DNA of 64,000 nt. Source: Nectonema munidae. Its lineage: Eukaryota > Nematomorpha > Nectonematoida > Nectonematidae. The DNA is taken from positions 902,501 to 966,500 of the forward strand of contig JAUIRK010000014.1 in NCBI GenBank assembly GCA_030549495.1. Reading direction: 5' to 3'. Position 1 is the stretch's first letter. Every line of letters starts with the position of its first letter. Positions 26,601 to 36,491 of this stretch are shown piece after piece. The position numbers and the translations under genes were made by a program. Below the pieces are notes generated by a model. The model saw only the letters and a program-made list of their open reading frames with translations. It ran no database searches and had not been told where the DNA came from.

Positions 26601-29600
26601 TTCATAGATCTTCAAATTTATCCTAATTATGGTTTATTAGTATAAAAATTGGTTTTTTTATTTAAAAAATAAAAATTAAAAAACTTTTCAATCGTAGGAA
26701 CGGAAAAACTTTATCCGTATTTGCAATTTCATCTTCGTCTGCTTCTTTCAATGACTTTGAATATAAATCGTCTGCGTTTTTTTAACCTTAGAAAAAAATT
26801 AATACTTTCGTTAAAAGTCAATCAAGTTAGTTTGCAGTCAATGCCTATTTTAATTCTTCTATTATTTGTCTCTGTATTCCTTGACACTTTTCAACTTATA
26901 AAAGATAATTTTATGAAGATTTAAATTTTAGTGAAGGGAAACTTACTTTTTATGTATATGTAATTAAGTAGAGGCATAAAATTCAAAAGGGGCTTTGTAA
27001 CGCAGAATATAAAAGTGTGCCTCTTTCAAGGACCCCTGTTAAAGATTAGTTTAGATAAATAGTTATTTACTCTTTGAAATATTTAAACATAATCGAAACT
27101 TCTAAGATATTTGCAATATAGTGTACGTATTTATTAGCCTCTTGTCTAATTAGTGCACCTCTAGATTATACAAAATATGTCTCTTTCCATTTCAACTATC
27201 TTAAGATTGACGACTTATTCTACAAATCATTACAAATAACGTATCTTTTTCATACCGAACTACTGAAAACGTGTTATTTGTAGGCTATTTTTAAATATCC
27301 TAACTTGTTTTACTGGAAGATCAATGTTACATATTTTTTAATTTATTTCAAAAATGCAAAATCACTTTTACACATGCATTATTTTTAGAAGCACTTTATA
27401 GGAGATTAATGATTGAAATGCTCTAATCTTTTGACATTGAATTAGTTTTCTTCATACATGAGCGAGTAAATGTTGAGCCAATTTATTTAAGACAATTTAT
27501 TATTCAATAAAAGTATGAAAAGCCTTTACAAAGAATTATCTATTTTCTAAAATCGATTTTCATTTGGTAGGTTGCCATGTAATTTTTAACTAATCTTGTT
27601 TGATGATCTATCATAACTGTGCCAAAATAGAAATGACTTTTTCAGATAATAAAATTTTTCTAACTTATTACTTTTAAATGTGCTTACATTAGAACTCCAT
27701 GTAGAGAATTTTAAGAGGGGTTGGTTAGAAGGTAGCCGTCTAGTGTTTCGAAGGACCTGGGATAAAAAAATTGATTTCTGCAAATATTAATATGCTATTT
27801 TTTGTGAGAAAAGCTTTCAATAGCTTCTCTTTATGCAATCAGTGCAGATACTGGTTCTGTTCAAAAATTTGTTGTCTTGCACAAACAATCTTTGATTCCT
27901 TCCACACTAATTTGAAAAATCATTTTTAGGTTTTGGTATGGCGCACGAAGTTCAGTGCTTTTCTAGGTGAAGGATTAAACCTTGTCCCTGAAAAATGTGT
28001 CCCTCAGCGTCAAAGCAACTCAAAATTTATTCATAGAGCTGACGACGATTTAAGGATTTACGAGAAAAGGGATTCAAAGTCCTTCACGCCTGTCAACAAT
28101 AAATTCGCACTGAATCGCTCAACTTCGGCAAAAAATTTAACAAAACACACTTTACCCAACACCAAAATAGTATAATTTTTTTCTAGTCTTTTAGCGCTAA
28201 TATATGAAGCTTGGAATTCTTGTGAAATAGAGTAGCTTTCCCTTATAACCAAGAGATTTTATCGGGCCTTTCAAAACTATGGCAAATTAAGTTTAAAAAA
28301 GGAAAATTAAGAAATCATCTGCTTTTTATTTTATTTTAAAGGATACAGATTTAAATTTTCTTATAACATTTTTATGTTGCACAAGCTTTTGAAAAAATTC
28401 AATTATTTTGCATACGTTTAGATTAAACGTTTTTGTAGGAATTAGAAAATAAATTGTTAGTAGAAAAAGGAAAAATAAAATACGATCCCTTTTTAAACAA
28501 AAAACAATAAAGTACTTATTTTATTTAAAAAATTTTTTTATTTGTACTTACTTTTGAATTTGTTTTGTATATAATAAATTTTGATTAATGCGAATTAAAG
28601 CTCCCCAGAAATTCATTATAACCGATGTTCACATCCTTTTTAATTAATTGGACAAATAATAATAACTAGTAAGTGTCCTTTCTAAGTTTAGGTAATTCCT
28701 TTATCAGCATTAGCTTCAATGTTAGTTACATTTTGGTCAAATTAGTTAGTTAATCCACCAGTTAGACCGCTATTTTCCCATCAATAGGAGAGTGTAGCAC
28801 AGTAATTCTTAACATTTTCCCGACATGCCCCATCGAAACTATGGAATGTATTAAGACGATTTCAGTATTTGAAAAGTGTAAATATTTGATTGCTGTAACT
28901 TATTTAAATAATTTAGATAATTTTAAGAGATTTTATTATGAATATGATATATACTGAAAATATATTCGCTTTGTCGATATAATCATATCAATGCGGCGTT
29001 TAATATTTCTTAAGCAACACCAAGAGCCAATTGAAAGCCTATTACGTAATTTTGTTTTGAGAGACATCATTGCCCACTTTCACTGCGGTAAATTGATGGA
29101 GACTTAAACAATATGGTGAGTGCACGCATTGAGAGAACGGGATATTCTTCCTTTAGTTTTGCCTAAAATGTCGGAAGGTCTTCTTCAGAAAAACTTACTC
29201 TCAAATCGGTATCTTCACGAAGTTGAAGAAACTCGAACTTGGCAGTAACATCAGATTCACTGATGACACGTTCTACTGAAAAGGGTTTTGAAATCCATAC
29301 ATAATAAAAACGGTGGTCAAATTTTGAAAATAACTATCAATCGAGTTTTTTACAGACAGAAAATGGGTTGAAATTTCTTCGCAAATGTTGCATTTAGTTT
29401 CTGAAATTGAAATTAAAACAGATGTCAGAGTGGAGAAAAATGCTGTAACTCCGTTTATGATTTGTTTTTGATAAAGTTTAATTTTCGCTTAACGCTTCTA
29501 CTTTGTCAAAGACTATGCAACATATCAAGATTATCTTGAATTGATTAATTAAAAAAATTAACTTCAGAAAAGAAGTCTGCTAAATATGCAACCTTTGCCA

Positions 29601-32600
29601 GAAATAAATTATCTTGCATTTTTTCATAGAAGACTTTTTTTTGATTTACAATCCTGTTTTAAGAAACCGTTTACTTCTTAACAACCTACAACTGTAACAA
29701 GCGATTTATGACTTTGCTACGAGAAAACTATCGTACTTCTGTATGAAATAAATGAACGGAATATTCTGATCCAATTTCTTCACAAAGAATTCTAAAAATT
29801 CTTGAACTTGTTGCGCTTTTTCGAATATAGTTTACGATTTTAACAACCGTATTAAGAACTTTTTGATTAAATGAAAGAGTTTTCATGGCTAAGGCGTAAC
29901 TATGGTTAAATTTAACGCGTGGAGCAATTTTATTTACAAAAGCTTTAAAGCCAAATTTTAAACCAATCATAGAAGGAGCTCCATGTGTGCATATTCCTAC
30001 CAAATTTTTGTAAATCCATGCTTGAAGATAAAATTTGAAGATATGCTAACCACGAGTTGTTGTGATAAGTGGTTCAGAAAATAAGTATTCTTCTTTTAAT
30101 AAATTTTCATCAAGATATGGAGCATAAACAATAAGTTGTAAACATAAGCAACATCTCTCGATTCATTTATTGTAATGAATAAACCGGACTACTTTTTTCA
30201 ACAGTTACCGTTTGAAGGAAATATCTTCATTCATGTCCAAAATTCCACTTCTTATTGTCTCATTTGATAGGTTTCATTTGAAAATTCCTTTCATTTTATT
30301 TGAAAGTTTTTCTCCAAAAACTATTCTTGTTGCTTCCAAAATGCGAAGTTTAATGCGAGTTTCATCTAATGGTATGAGGCTTTTTAGTTTCTGTAATTTT
30401 TAAAAGTATTTTGTATAAAGCTTCTAACATTGCTTTATTTTGACAGAAAAGTGACTACCAGAATTCAAGTGACTAGCTTTTATGGAAGCTTCTTTTCGTC
30501 TGAAATACTCAATGTTTTTGTTTATTAGTTTCAAAATGAATTTTAAGTTTGCTTGACTTCATACTTTTATGACTTAATACCCTTCCACATATAACACATT
30601 GTCATTTGAGTAAAGAATTTTGAGTAATACTTGTGAAACCAATTAAATTTTTTAAATTAAATTTAAATTTTTAAATATTTTTAATATTAAAAATAATTTT
30701 AAAAATTTAATATTTTTTTTTAATTTAAATTTTTTAGTTTATTAAATTAACTATGCTATGAATAGCAATTACACTGTAATAAAATAGAAATTAGTCAATG
30801 AAAAAATAAATAATTTTTAAATTTATTAAAAATTAATAGATTGAATCATATGTGGCCGGTAGCAAAAGATTAAATGGGCTGCAATGTGGCTCGCCCTGCA
30901 CGGCTTGGTCGCAGGAGCTAGTATATATACGTTTGTTGAAATAAGTGTTAGCAACAAATAAATTCATGCTATCTGCGCAACTCAATATATTTTTCTTTCT
31001 TCCTTGACTTCTCCATATCCAAGATGTACCTGTCTATAAATGCTACTATTTACTCTTATGTCACCATTAAAATCTAATCCTTTTTCCATACTACTTTATC
31101 TAAGTCAAAATAAAATCTTTAATGAGTCGTACTTGTGGCTCATGAACCGATATGAAAGAGCACATCTCACTATTTATAAATATACAATTATTCTATCATT
31201 AACTCTATTTGCAATTATTCTATCATTAACTATATTGACCTTAATTATTTCACTAACAAAATCTGTCTTAACCATTATCCCTGACCCAAGATGTAGCCTT
31301 ATCTTATATACCTACGCAGAAAACCCTATAATTGCCCACTATTTTGGATACACTACCCGTGTACCCTACTTCTTAGAAACGCTAACTTTTCTCCTATTTA
31401 ATGTCTTTCTAATTTCTATAGATTTAACAACTAATCTACCAACATTTAACTTTCCCACTCTCAACTTCCTTTCATCATCAATTTTATCAGTATTCTTTCT
31501 GGGGTAAAAACTAATGAAATCTGCCCGATCCTTGTGGTTGTACCGCACCAATTTTTGTTTTTGATATTCACAATTGTGAAAAGTTTTGGCAAAAATTTGC
31601 TTCAAGCTCTCGTCTTGCTACCCGACTATGACGGAGTTTAATTAATTAATAATTCAATTAAATTACTTGAATTAGGTACCTTTTTTTCCTGAAAAAATTT
31701 CAAAGAAGATGTATAAATTGAGTTACCTTCTCCTCCACTTCTTGTTTGATTCTTCTAAGGTTTTATATTTTTAAGGATAACGTTATCAACCTAAGTTTAT
31801 TAAAATTTTCTTAATAATAATCCTCTTAACCTTTTAAGACCCAGGTTTTCGTATTTTTCATTGATTTTTTATATAACTTAAACCAGACGATTTTATTTTA
31901 TAGAACATTAATTTCCTATTGGACCTTATTAAAGGGTAAATCGCTAGCATACATCATTAGATTATGAGCATTGCACTAACTGCATACATTATTATATAAT
32001 GCCTACAAAAATTATTAAATCTTTTTCATGTTACTTAGAGTGATAAAAGGCAGAGATTTTATTCCTTTTCATCTTTAGAATATTTATTTATTTTTGTTTT
32101 GTGTTGAAAGCTTGATGAAGCATTTGTTGGTCATCAGATTGAGTCGTTGGATCACAATGGATTATCAAGTATCAGACACTCCATCCACGATGTTTTCCTT
32201 CAATTGGAGTCTTTGATAGAAGTTTTTCATTTTACCTTTCACTTTTAAATCATATAAAATTGAAATCATAGCATCGTATAGCCGAAAATTTATCTTCATT
32301 CTTATCAATCTATGTTCTTCAAGATGTCCCACAAGGCTCAAATTTTGTGGGTCAATTTTTTAAACCTGATTTAAGAATCAAAAATTTCTATATTCATTTT
32401 TTAGATAAATTAAAAAATAATTCATAAAATGACTTCAAAAAGACATTGTTTTTATGTTGAATTTCTTTTTATACGAGAAAAAATCTGCCGACATTAAGTA
32501 GTTTGATATAAAAGTTAAGGATGCATTCGCGCGACAAAGTTCCCTTCAGGTTTGTTCACGTAGTTAATGGGTTAAGAGCTAAAGCTCTGTGCTCTGTTCA

Positions 32601-34346
32601 AATTATTTCTGGGCAAAAATTGTCTCATCCTCATTTGGAGGGATATCGGGAGTGGGGAGGGCTGGAAGAGGGCATGGCAGCGGTGCTTTTCTCACTATTC
32701 CCCTCGCTCCCTGAATGCGCCATTAATGGGAAGACTACCGCCAGAGCTTCTTAAGAAAGACCCACAAATTTTAAAACATTTTTAGTCAATATATATTGTG
32801 GCATTTATATATATATATATATGATACAGTGATATATAATCTCACATTTTTTTCACAAAAAAATCCTAAATAGAAATTTGTACATTTCTAGTAGTTTTAT
32901 AATTACTTTTCTTTATATATTCTTTATTTCATTCTTCTCAAACTGGAGGCTATTTTGTCATTTTAAAGTGATTATGGATATTTTTAAGCCTGATTTTAAT
33001 GAAGGTCTGAGATCTTTTTAAAATTTCTCCAGTAGATTTCATAACGCAGTTCTGCTTCAGGTATCTCTGTGAAAATGTAGAAAAATTGAATTATTGGAAT
33101 GATCGATAATATTTCCTCACTCAGAGCTTGTCATTGGTGGTAATAAAGACAATAAAAAAAGGTCTTTTGTTTTAGATCCATTTTAAAACAAAAATAATTT
33201 TCACTCAAAAGAGCTACTTTCATTTTCAAATCGTTGAGGACCAGGAATGAAGAAAATCCATGCCCGTGCTTAGTTCCCCTTTCAAACAAAATGAAAAAAA
33301 TATTTACGAAAAGTTTTCGAACGCTTTTTATTCTACATCATTAACAGTTGATATGGAAACTTTTTTATTCTGGTATGAATCAATTGATCGAAACAGTGAT
33401 AAAATACCAAACAGTGCTCTCAATCCAAGAGCCTATTTTTGAATTGCTTCCAACAATTTTTATTAGGCTAAATTATTTGAAAGAAACGCTCTCTTACATC
33501 TAGAAAAGAGAATAAATAATTATTAATTTTTTTTTAATTTAAAAAATTAATCTAGAAGTTTCTAATTCTGATCTAGAGAGGCTAAGACCATGTCTATCTC
33601 TTCTACTTCCTTGGAGGATGGTGTCTTTTACAGCTCTATATTCTTTCTGTTGTGCCCAATAATGAGCATTCTCATCTTTCATAATTTAAACTTTTCGACA
33701 AATAAAATTTTTATCCAACATAAACTTCGGAACACGCTTCTCTTTGAGGACCAGTGGGTCACCAGTGACCCAAGAAATGAAAATCGTCTGCTTTGAATAT
33801 ATAAAAATCCATTGAAAAAGAAAGCAGACGAATCCTCTTCAAAATGTTGGTCCTCAAAGGGTTAATATAGGAAAATACTTTACTCATCTTCAAAAAATTA
33901 TATGAAAGTTTATCTTATTTTGTTTCTATCCGTCAACCAATAAATTAAATATTTTATTCAAGTTTATTGAATCCGAGTCGAAGGTTAGTCAAGGAAATTT
34001 TTATATTAACTGAAGTCTTACGAGTCTTTTATTTTTGAGGACTTAACTCTCTTTTAAAAAAAAACTTTGTCTATCATTTGCTAAGCTTCGGAATCGAATT
34101 TTGCTTATTTTACTTATTTTTTTAATGAAACTGTGCTATGTTATTTGCCTCTTATTTCGTAGATTATTCTTTACACTTACTTGATATATTTTTGAGTTGA
34201 AAATTATACTAAATCTTTTTTATATCAGTTTCAATTGATCTTTTCAATAATAGACAATGCAGTCCCTTGAAAATCGAGTCTCTGACATGGAAAGTCGGAT
34301 ACAATTTTTGTTCAATGCACAAAACTTTGAAGAAAAGGCTGTTTAA
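8619..34346 (+). CDS. poc1: POC1-like WD40 centriole protein (nine exons, N-terminus not found)
   Basis: Exons 8619-8698, 14741-14832, 16162-16270, 20552-20622, 23776-23999, 24942-25075, 25133-25201, 27930-28169 and 34254-34346 join with GT/AG borders and matching phases, giving about 370 codons. POC1 binds the centriole wall and basal bodies and keeps them stable. The sequence follows animal POC1 WD40 repeats closely: [71 protein letters not shown] and NQVLVW. A basic linker and a short coiled coil ([19 protein letters not shown]) sit where POC1 has its C-terminal coiled-coil domain. Human POC1A has 407 residues from memory, so only about 40-45 N-terminal residues are missing; the first exon was not recognised upstream of 8619. 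Introns run from 57 bp to 6 kb and hold many transposons. Confidence 0.92.
10011..11229 (+). pseudogene. MULE transposase remnant
   Basis: Pieces in two or three frames match MULE transposases found next to FLYWCH fingers. They are [20 protein letters not shown] (N-terminal part), [44 protein letters not shown] (catalytic Asp region), [20 protein letters not shown] and [11 protein letters not shown]. The C-terminal block [20 protein letters not shown]...HPTLWKVI...AHNLHHF follows (10951-11229, uninterrupted). The block that should hold the first catalytic Asp (WFxDGTFK) is garbled around 10420-10460, and frame changes occur near 10210, 10500 and 10885. Confidence 0.88.
12031..12175 (-). mobile_element. 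tRNA-derived SINE, copy 1 (inside MULE right arm)
   Basis: On the minus strand it begins GGGCGTGAGTAGGGTTGGTT, continues to the B box GGTTCGATCCC, and ends near GGTACCTTTTACC. Copies at 34693 and 61361 share the whole body. It splits the inverted repeat of the MULE, so it is younger than that insertion. Confidence 0.88.
12884..13654 (-). pseudogene. possible LINE reverse-transcriptase fragment
   Basis: On the minus strand, [20 protein letters not shown] then [13 protein letters not shown] resembles the conserved start of LINE reverse transcriptases (IxxxIxxLKNxKSxGxDGISxxLLK). The frame at 13310-13654 lies upstream on the same strand and could be the pre-RT region, but it has no diagnostic motif. 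Stops separate the two. No RT catalytic motif is visible. Confidence 0.4.
13719..14030. repeat. possible TTAA-bounded MITE with poly-C tract
   Basis: TTAACCCTATCAGTGACGAA at about 13719 and an inverted-like GACTCTGGTCGTTAA near 14005-14025 resemble the ends of the TTAA MITE family seen elsewhere in the window. The segment includes a run of about 16 C (13757-13772). Confidence 0.35.
14741..14832 (+). CDS. poc1: poc1 exon: WD40 repeat 2
   Basis: The acceptor is ACTAAAATAG. The exon reads [20 protein letters not shown] then [11 protein letters not shown], aligning with DAVTCVNFSPSG...SGSRDKTVRIW of human POC1A. The donor is AC|GTATTT. The structural Asp of the repeat is Asn here (SANRF). Confidence 0.88.
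15040..15620. other. AT-rich poc1 intron with short motif repeats
   Basis: The motif AATTCTATTTTGTC/GACAAAATTGAAT occurs several times in both orientations (about 15225-15255 and 15541-15580) and again at 49480-49570. It may be the end of an unclassified MITE. No gene is visible. Confidence 0.35.
16162..16270 (+). CDS. poc1: poc1 exon: WD40 repeat 3
   Basis: Acceptor TTTTCATTTAG and donor GTAAAC. It reads [20 protein letters not shown] through [11 protein letters not shown], a clear WD repeat with AH and the conserved Asp. Confidence 0.92.
16900..18700. other. poc1 intron, nothing recognised
   Basis: No coding signature, no inverted repeats and no known repeat family were seen. Confidence 0.5.
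18721..19600 (-). pseudogene. piggyBac transposase fossil (N-terminal half)
   Basis: On the minus strand the pieces run in piggyBac order. First an acidic/serine-rich N-terminus (19405-19596, [20 protein letters not shown]), then [60 protein letters not shown] and [19 protein letters not shown]. The counterpart of TIDEQ reads TIAEQ, so the first catalytic Asp is Ala. Stops and frame changes occur between blocks, and the second half of the protein is missing. It is related to but clearly distinct from the open copy at the window start, since [17 protein letters not shown] matches FLKAAISRDMFIFINYF. Confidence 0.85.
20552..20622 (+). CDS. poc1: poc1 exon: repeat 3/4 junction
   Basis: Acceptor TATTTTTAG and donor GTATCT. 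It reads [20 protein letters not shown] then RSA, matching VW..HRQKFLFSLSQHINWVRCA of POC1A, the most diagnostic block of the family here. Confidence 0.93.
20640..22930. other. poc1 intron, nothing recognised
   Basis: AT-rich. The ORFs at 20980-21201 and 21336-21623 are low-complexity, hydrophobic and lack any family signature; I read them as chance. Confidence 0.5.
22945..23245. repeat. pair of diverged direct repeats (~90 bp each)
   Basis: Segments at about 22945-23030 and 23140-23245 share CAGACTACTATRYATCTTAT, TTACAAA and AAARTYSTACTT in the same order and orientation, offset by roughly 195 bp. Confidence 0.6.
23345..23362. repeat. (TA)n microsatellite
   Basis: A short run of TA dinucleotides in the poc1 intron; similar short runs occur at 25619 and 32806. 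Confidence 0.6.
23776..23999 (+). CDS. poc1: poc1 exon: WD40 repeats 4 and 5
   Basis: Acceptor GGCTTTCACTAG and donor GTATTT. It contains [20 protein letters not shown], the block [20 protein letters not shown], and [20 protein letters not shown]. It is the longest WD exon. Confidence 0.94.
24273..24631. mobile_element. Tigger/pogo-like MITE with TA target duplication
   Basis: The left end is CAGTAAAATATCGCTTTAGG and the right end, reverse-complemented, is CAGTAAAACCTCGATATAAC; TA lies on both sides. CAGTA...ACGACC ends are typical of Tigger-type elements. The interior also has an inverted-looking CCCGGTAGAACGACCACC. No coding sequence remains in its 359 bp. It sits in the poc1 intron between repeats 5 and 6. 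Confidence 0.82.
24738..24850 (-). mobile_element. TTAA MITE, copy F (partial)
   Basis: It begins TTAACCCTTTCAGACATAGG and contains ATCATCTGCTTTCTTTTTTA, the reverse orientation of the family consensus. The far end is eroded. Confidence 0.6.
24942..25075 (+). CDS. poc1: poc1 exon: WD40 repeat 6
   Basis: Acceptor GCTATTTAG and donor GTATGA. It reads [20 protein letters not shown] then [20 protein letters not shown] and HGHK. Confidence 0.94.
25133..25201 (+). CDS. poc1: poc1 exon: start of WD40 repeat 7
   Basis: Acceptor CACTACTTAG and donor GTAAGC. It reads [20 protein letters not shown] then DNQ, 23 full codons, and follows a 57-bp intron. Confidence 0.92.
25384..25509 (+). mobile_element. 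TTAA MITE, copy A
   Basis: Ends: TTAACTCTATGAGGACCAG and CTGGTCCTCACGGGG, inverted repeats of each other. Core: TGCTTTAAATATAAAAAATT and GAAAGCAGACGATTAGT. The short arms and a TTAA at one side suggest a piggyBac-mobilised MITE. Confidence 0.8.
25690..26180 (-). pseudogene. LINE 3' fragment (C-terminal tail of the RT protein)
   Basis: On the minus strand [20 protein letters not shown] then [20 protein letters not shown], and in another frame [20 protein letters not shown] then [11 protein letters not shown], follow the tail of LINE polyproteins (EExLPRxxRxxLxQLRSGxSxxLxxYLHRI...LW..P..V..LL..W). At least one frame change separates the two blocks. The RT domain itself is missing, so this is a 5'-truncated old insertion in a poc1 intron. 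Strand composition is strongly biased, C/A-rich on the coding strand. Confidence 0.8.
26330..26342 (+). repeat. poly-C tract
   Basis: About ten C followed by GCCC in an otherwise AT-rich intron. Confidence 0.6.
26480..26600 (-). pseudogene. hAT transposase C-terminal remnant
   Basis: The minus strand reads [20 protein letters not shown] then MFLPKTI, the dimerisation motif of Ac-like hAT transposases (PxTSxxSERxFS). The rest of the gene was not recognised nearby. Confidence 0.72.
27930..28169 (+). CDS. poc1: poc1 exon: end of repeat 7 and basic linker
   Basis: Acceptor CATTTTTAG. It opens with [20 protein letters not shown] and continues into a Lys/Arg/Ser-rich linker. The frame meets a stop at 28173. 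A GTATAA donor at 28170 in phase 0 would connect it to the coiled-coil exon at 34254. A transcript ending at 28175 is the alternative. Confidence 0.82.
28799..30410 (-). pseudogene. hAT (ZBED5-like) transposon fossil
   Basis: The minus-strand frame at 29728-30003 reads [20 protein letters not shown], then a degraded H-site, [40 protein letters not shown] and EVR. This is the core of hAT transposases of the ZBED5/ZMYM-like group. C-terminal pieces follow at 29100-29300 ([31 protein letters not shown]). The downstream border at 28799 has a hAT-like end, CAGTAATTCTTAACATTTTC. Many stops interrupt it. The N-terminal BED finger and the other terminus were not identified. Confidence 0.82.
30840..31625. 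other. unclassified less AT-rich patch with ORFs on both strands
   Basis: A 155-codon plus-strand frame (31040-31507) is hydrophobic and low-complexity, with an internal direct repeat of CAATTATTCTATCATTAACT (about 31186-31233). The opposite strand (31366-31605) has a basic frame containing [19 protein letters not shown] recognise neither. The segment looks like repeat-derived sequence in a poc1 intron, because codon-level complexity is low. Confidence 0.25.
31829..31942 (-). mobile_element. TTAA MITE, copy G
   Basis: TTAACCTTTTAAGACCCAGG at one end and TTGGACCTTATTAAAGGG at the other, with CAGACGATTTTATTT inside. It is a diverged reverse-orientation copy. Confidence 0.65.
32521..32754. other. 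GC-richer segment, origin unknown
   Basis: About 230 bp with clearly higher GC than its surroundings (for example GGGAGTGGGGAGGGCTGG). Both strands have short open frames, and no protein family was recognised. A chance ORF or a repeat remnant are both possible. Confidence 0.25.
33740..33865 (+). mobile_element. TTAA MITE, copy B
   Basis: CTCTTTGAGGACCAGTGG and TTGGTCCTCAAAGGGTTAA are inverted ends. The core TCTGCTTTGAATATATAAAA with GAAAGCAGACGAATCC is shared with copy A. Confidence 0.82.
34254..34346 (+). CDS. poc1: poc1 terminal exon: coiled coil
   Basis: After the acceptor TTCAATAATAG the exon reads [20 protein letters not shown], then [10 protein letters not shown] and a stop. The heptad pattern and terminal position fit the POC1 C-terminal coiled coil (SILEQRLTLTEDKL in human POC1A). 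AATAAA lies at 34484. Confidence 0.8.
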   Translation, partial: TMQSLENRVSDMESRIQFLFNAQNFEEKAV

Positions 34347-34483
34347 AGCAAGAAAATGAACAAAAATATCTTTTACTATTATGACTTTGTCTTCGAACAG
34401 CCATATTTATTAAAGCATTCAAATTGTATTTATTCATTGTTTTTAATTTTTTAAAGTTTATTTACAAATTTATGAAATCTTTT

Positions 34484-34489
34484 AATAAA
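34484..34489 (+). promoter_or_regulatory. poc1: likely poc1 polyadenylation signal
   Basis: AATAAA 138 bp after the poc1 stop codon. Confidence 0.45.
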
Positions 34490-34692
34490 TATCCTTATAA
34501 CACATCTTCTTTCCACCCAACTTCTAAACATGGTATTTCTCGCTTATACACCATTCCGCATTGGACGTCTTGCTGATCTTCTTGGTGTCTATATAAATTT
34601 TCGTAATCAAATCTACAAGTTGCTTTGATTTATCAATAGTTTTATGATTCAAAAAATGATTCTTACTTACTGTTTTAGAGTGTAAGGATTAA

Positions 34693-34840
34693 GGTAAAGC
34701 TACCTATATATGGTATATTCATCGAGAAGGCATAATTGCACCACTTATGTCGAAATATATGAAAAGAAGGCATGCTGCTGGATCGAACCCATGACCTTCT
34801 GGCATTGAAGAAAAGCATCTAGCCAACCCTACCCACGCCC
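34693..34840 (-). mobile_element. tRNA-derived SINE, copy 2
   Basis: Same family as copy 1 but more diverged; the B box reads GGTTCGATCCA. It lies just after the poc1 3' end. Confidence 0.82.
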
Positions 34841-35128
34841 TCTATCATGAGTGTGGTGAAGATATAATTCATGATTTCTGAACGCGAATATGTGATTTTG
34901 TATAAAAAAGGATTTATGTGAAAATGATGTAATATGTATCTTTTTCCTCACCCTTTGCGAAAAGATTTGTTCAATAGATTAATTCAAAAGTATTCCTCTC
35001 GGATGTAAAGACAGGCTGGGTCATAGTGAATTTTAAGAGGCCGATAAATTAGGACAGCGCTTGATAAAAACCATTAATGCAATATGAATGTAGGTTAAGA
35101 AAAAAATATTTATATTATTCCAGTGCAG

Positions 35129-35215
35129 GCGATTTCGTACCTATTTTTGGACGTTTTATAGCCAGTTTTGTTCTAATTTTTTGGTACGAAATGACCAATT
35201 TAGGTGCGAAATGTG
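35129..35215. repeat. inverted repeat of a TTTCGTACC motif
   Basis: GCGATTTCGTACC (35129) is answered by GGTACGAAATGACC (35182) and again by GGTGCGAAATG (35203). These reiterated short motifs resemble the sub-repeated arms of MULE-like elements. Confidence 0.45.
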
Positions 35216-36226
35216 TTAGTTGTGAAAGGTCTTGAACTTATATTATGCCATTTCCTTAATTGTAACTTTAATTTTATTCAAATGCGAGGTATTATTCTCC
35301 AACTACTCGCTGGCTAAGAGCGTTTAAATAAATGTTATCTTTCCCTAATTAGACTTTTATTGCAAAAGGCTATAAAAATAATTACAAGCGCTCTTATCCG
35401 TTATAAAGTAAACTTTTCAAACAAGACGAATTAAATTACATTTAATAACTTAATTAATATTTGGATAAATCTTGTAGTTGGATTCCTGTGGTAAGACGCA
35501 TTTCATACTTGTAAAGTGCTGCGAATATAAATGCTCTGGCTATTACTTACTAATAACTTTATACTACCTACGTCTGTCTAACAAACTCATGCACCATACA
35601 TTATTAAGACACGGCAAAAAGAAATTGAAAATATCAAAGAGTATAGAATACTTATGGTAGGTAGTGTGTATTCATTTTTCGTACTCAATAAATCCGATTT
35701 TAATAAACTTCAATTCATAACCTCGCGTAAATAACAAAAGTAGTAAAATTTATCCTTCTCCTCCTTCATTTTCTCTCTTTATTACACTTTATATCTCAAT
35801 CAAGTAAAAAGATTTTTTTAATAAGATTAGGTCTTTTCACGAGAGTAACATTGAGATCTTTTTTCCACGAGTATTTGAAGTCAATTTTCTCCTTATGAAA
35901 ATTGAATTGTATTTTAGCTTTTAATTACTGAGAAAAACGAAGATTTCATTCAAAACAACCTTGAAATTCCTTCGATCCTTTATTAAGCCTTTGTAAAATT
36001 CATTTGGTATACATGAAAATGGGCAATTTAATTTATTTTTAATTATATAGAAGTTTATGGTTAAATGTAAGGGAAACGTTGCTGAGAAGTCATGCATAAA
36101 AGTTGCAATTTGTAAATAAGGAAATTAAAATTTTATTCAAATTAATTTAAAACTCTAAATACTTTTTCTTCTTTCCCACTCGCTGTTCCTTGTTTTCCAC
36201 TCTTTGCGTTTAACGGTTGTGTTAAT

Positions 36227-36252
36227 CTGAAGAAGACCAGAGTGGTCGAAAA
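36227..36252 (+). repeat. hairpin module CTGAAGAAG-GACC-loop-GGTC-GAAA
   Basis: CTGAAGAAGACCAGAGTGGT followed by CGAAAA: a four-base stem (GACC/GGTC) around AGAGT, followed 30-40 bp later by AAAAGTTTTACTTTTT. Related modules lie at 40894 (minus strand) and at 51124-51308. Such CTGAAGAAG...CGAAA hairpins are common at retroelement tails and resemble a hammerhead core. Confidence 0.5.
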
Positions 36253-36407
36253 TTAATATTGTTAGAAATCGATTTGAGTAAAAGTTTTACTTTTTATTTC
36301 CTTATTTATGGTTAAACTCCTTCTAAAAATAGGACTTGAAAAATAAATCTAATTAAATAAAATTTATTATTGATTTATTCGCATACGAATATTTTCACAT
36401 AGACATA

Positions 36408-36413
36408 TTTATT
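36408..36413 (-). promoter_or_regulatory. likely polyadenylation signal of the astacin-like gene
   Basis: AATAAA on the minus strand about 80 bp past the stop codon at 36492. Confidence 0.5.
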
Positions 36414-36491
36414 TCGTTAACAAATGACACTCGTCATTAAAAGTGCTTTGCGGGAGTTTGGATTGATTTCGCTTATCCTTCGACAATGATT

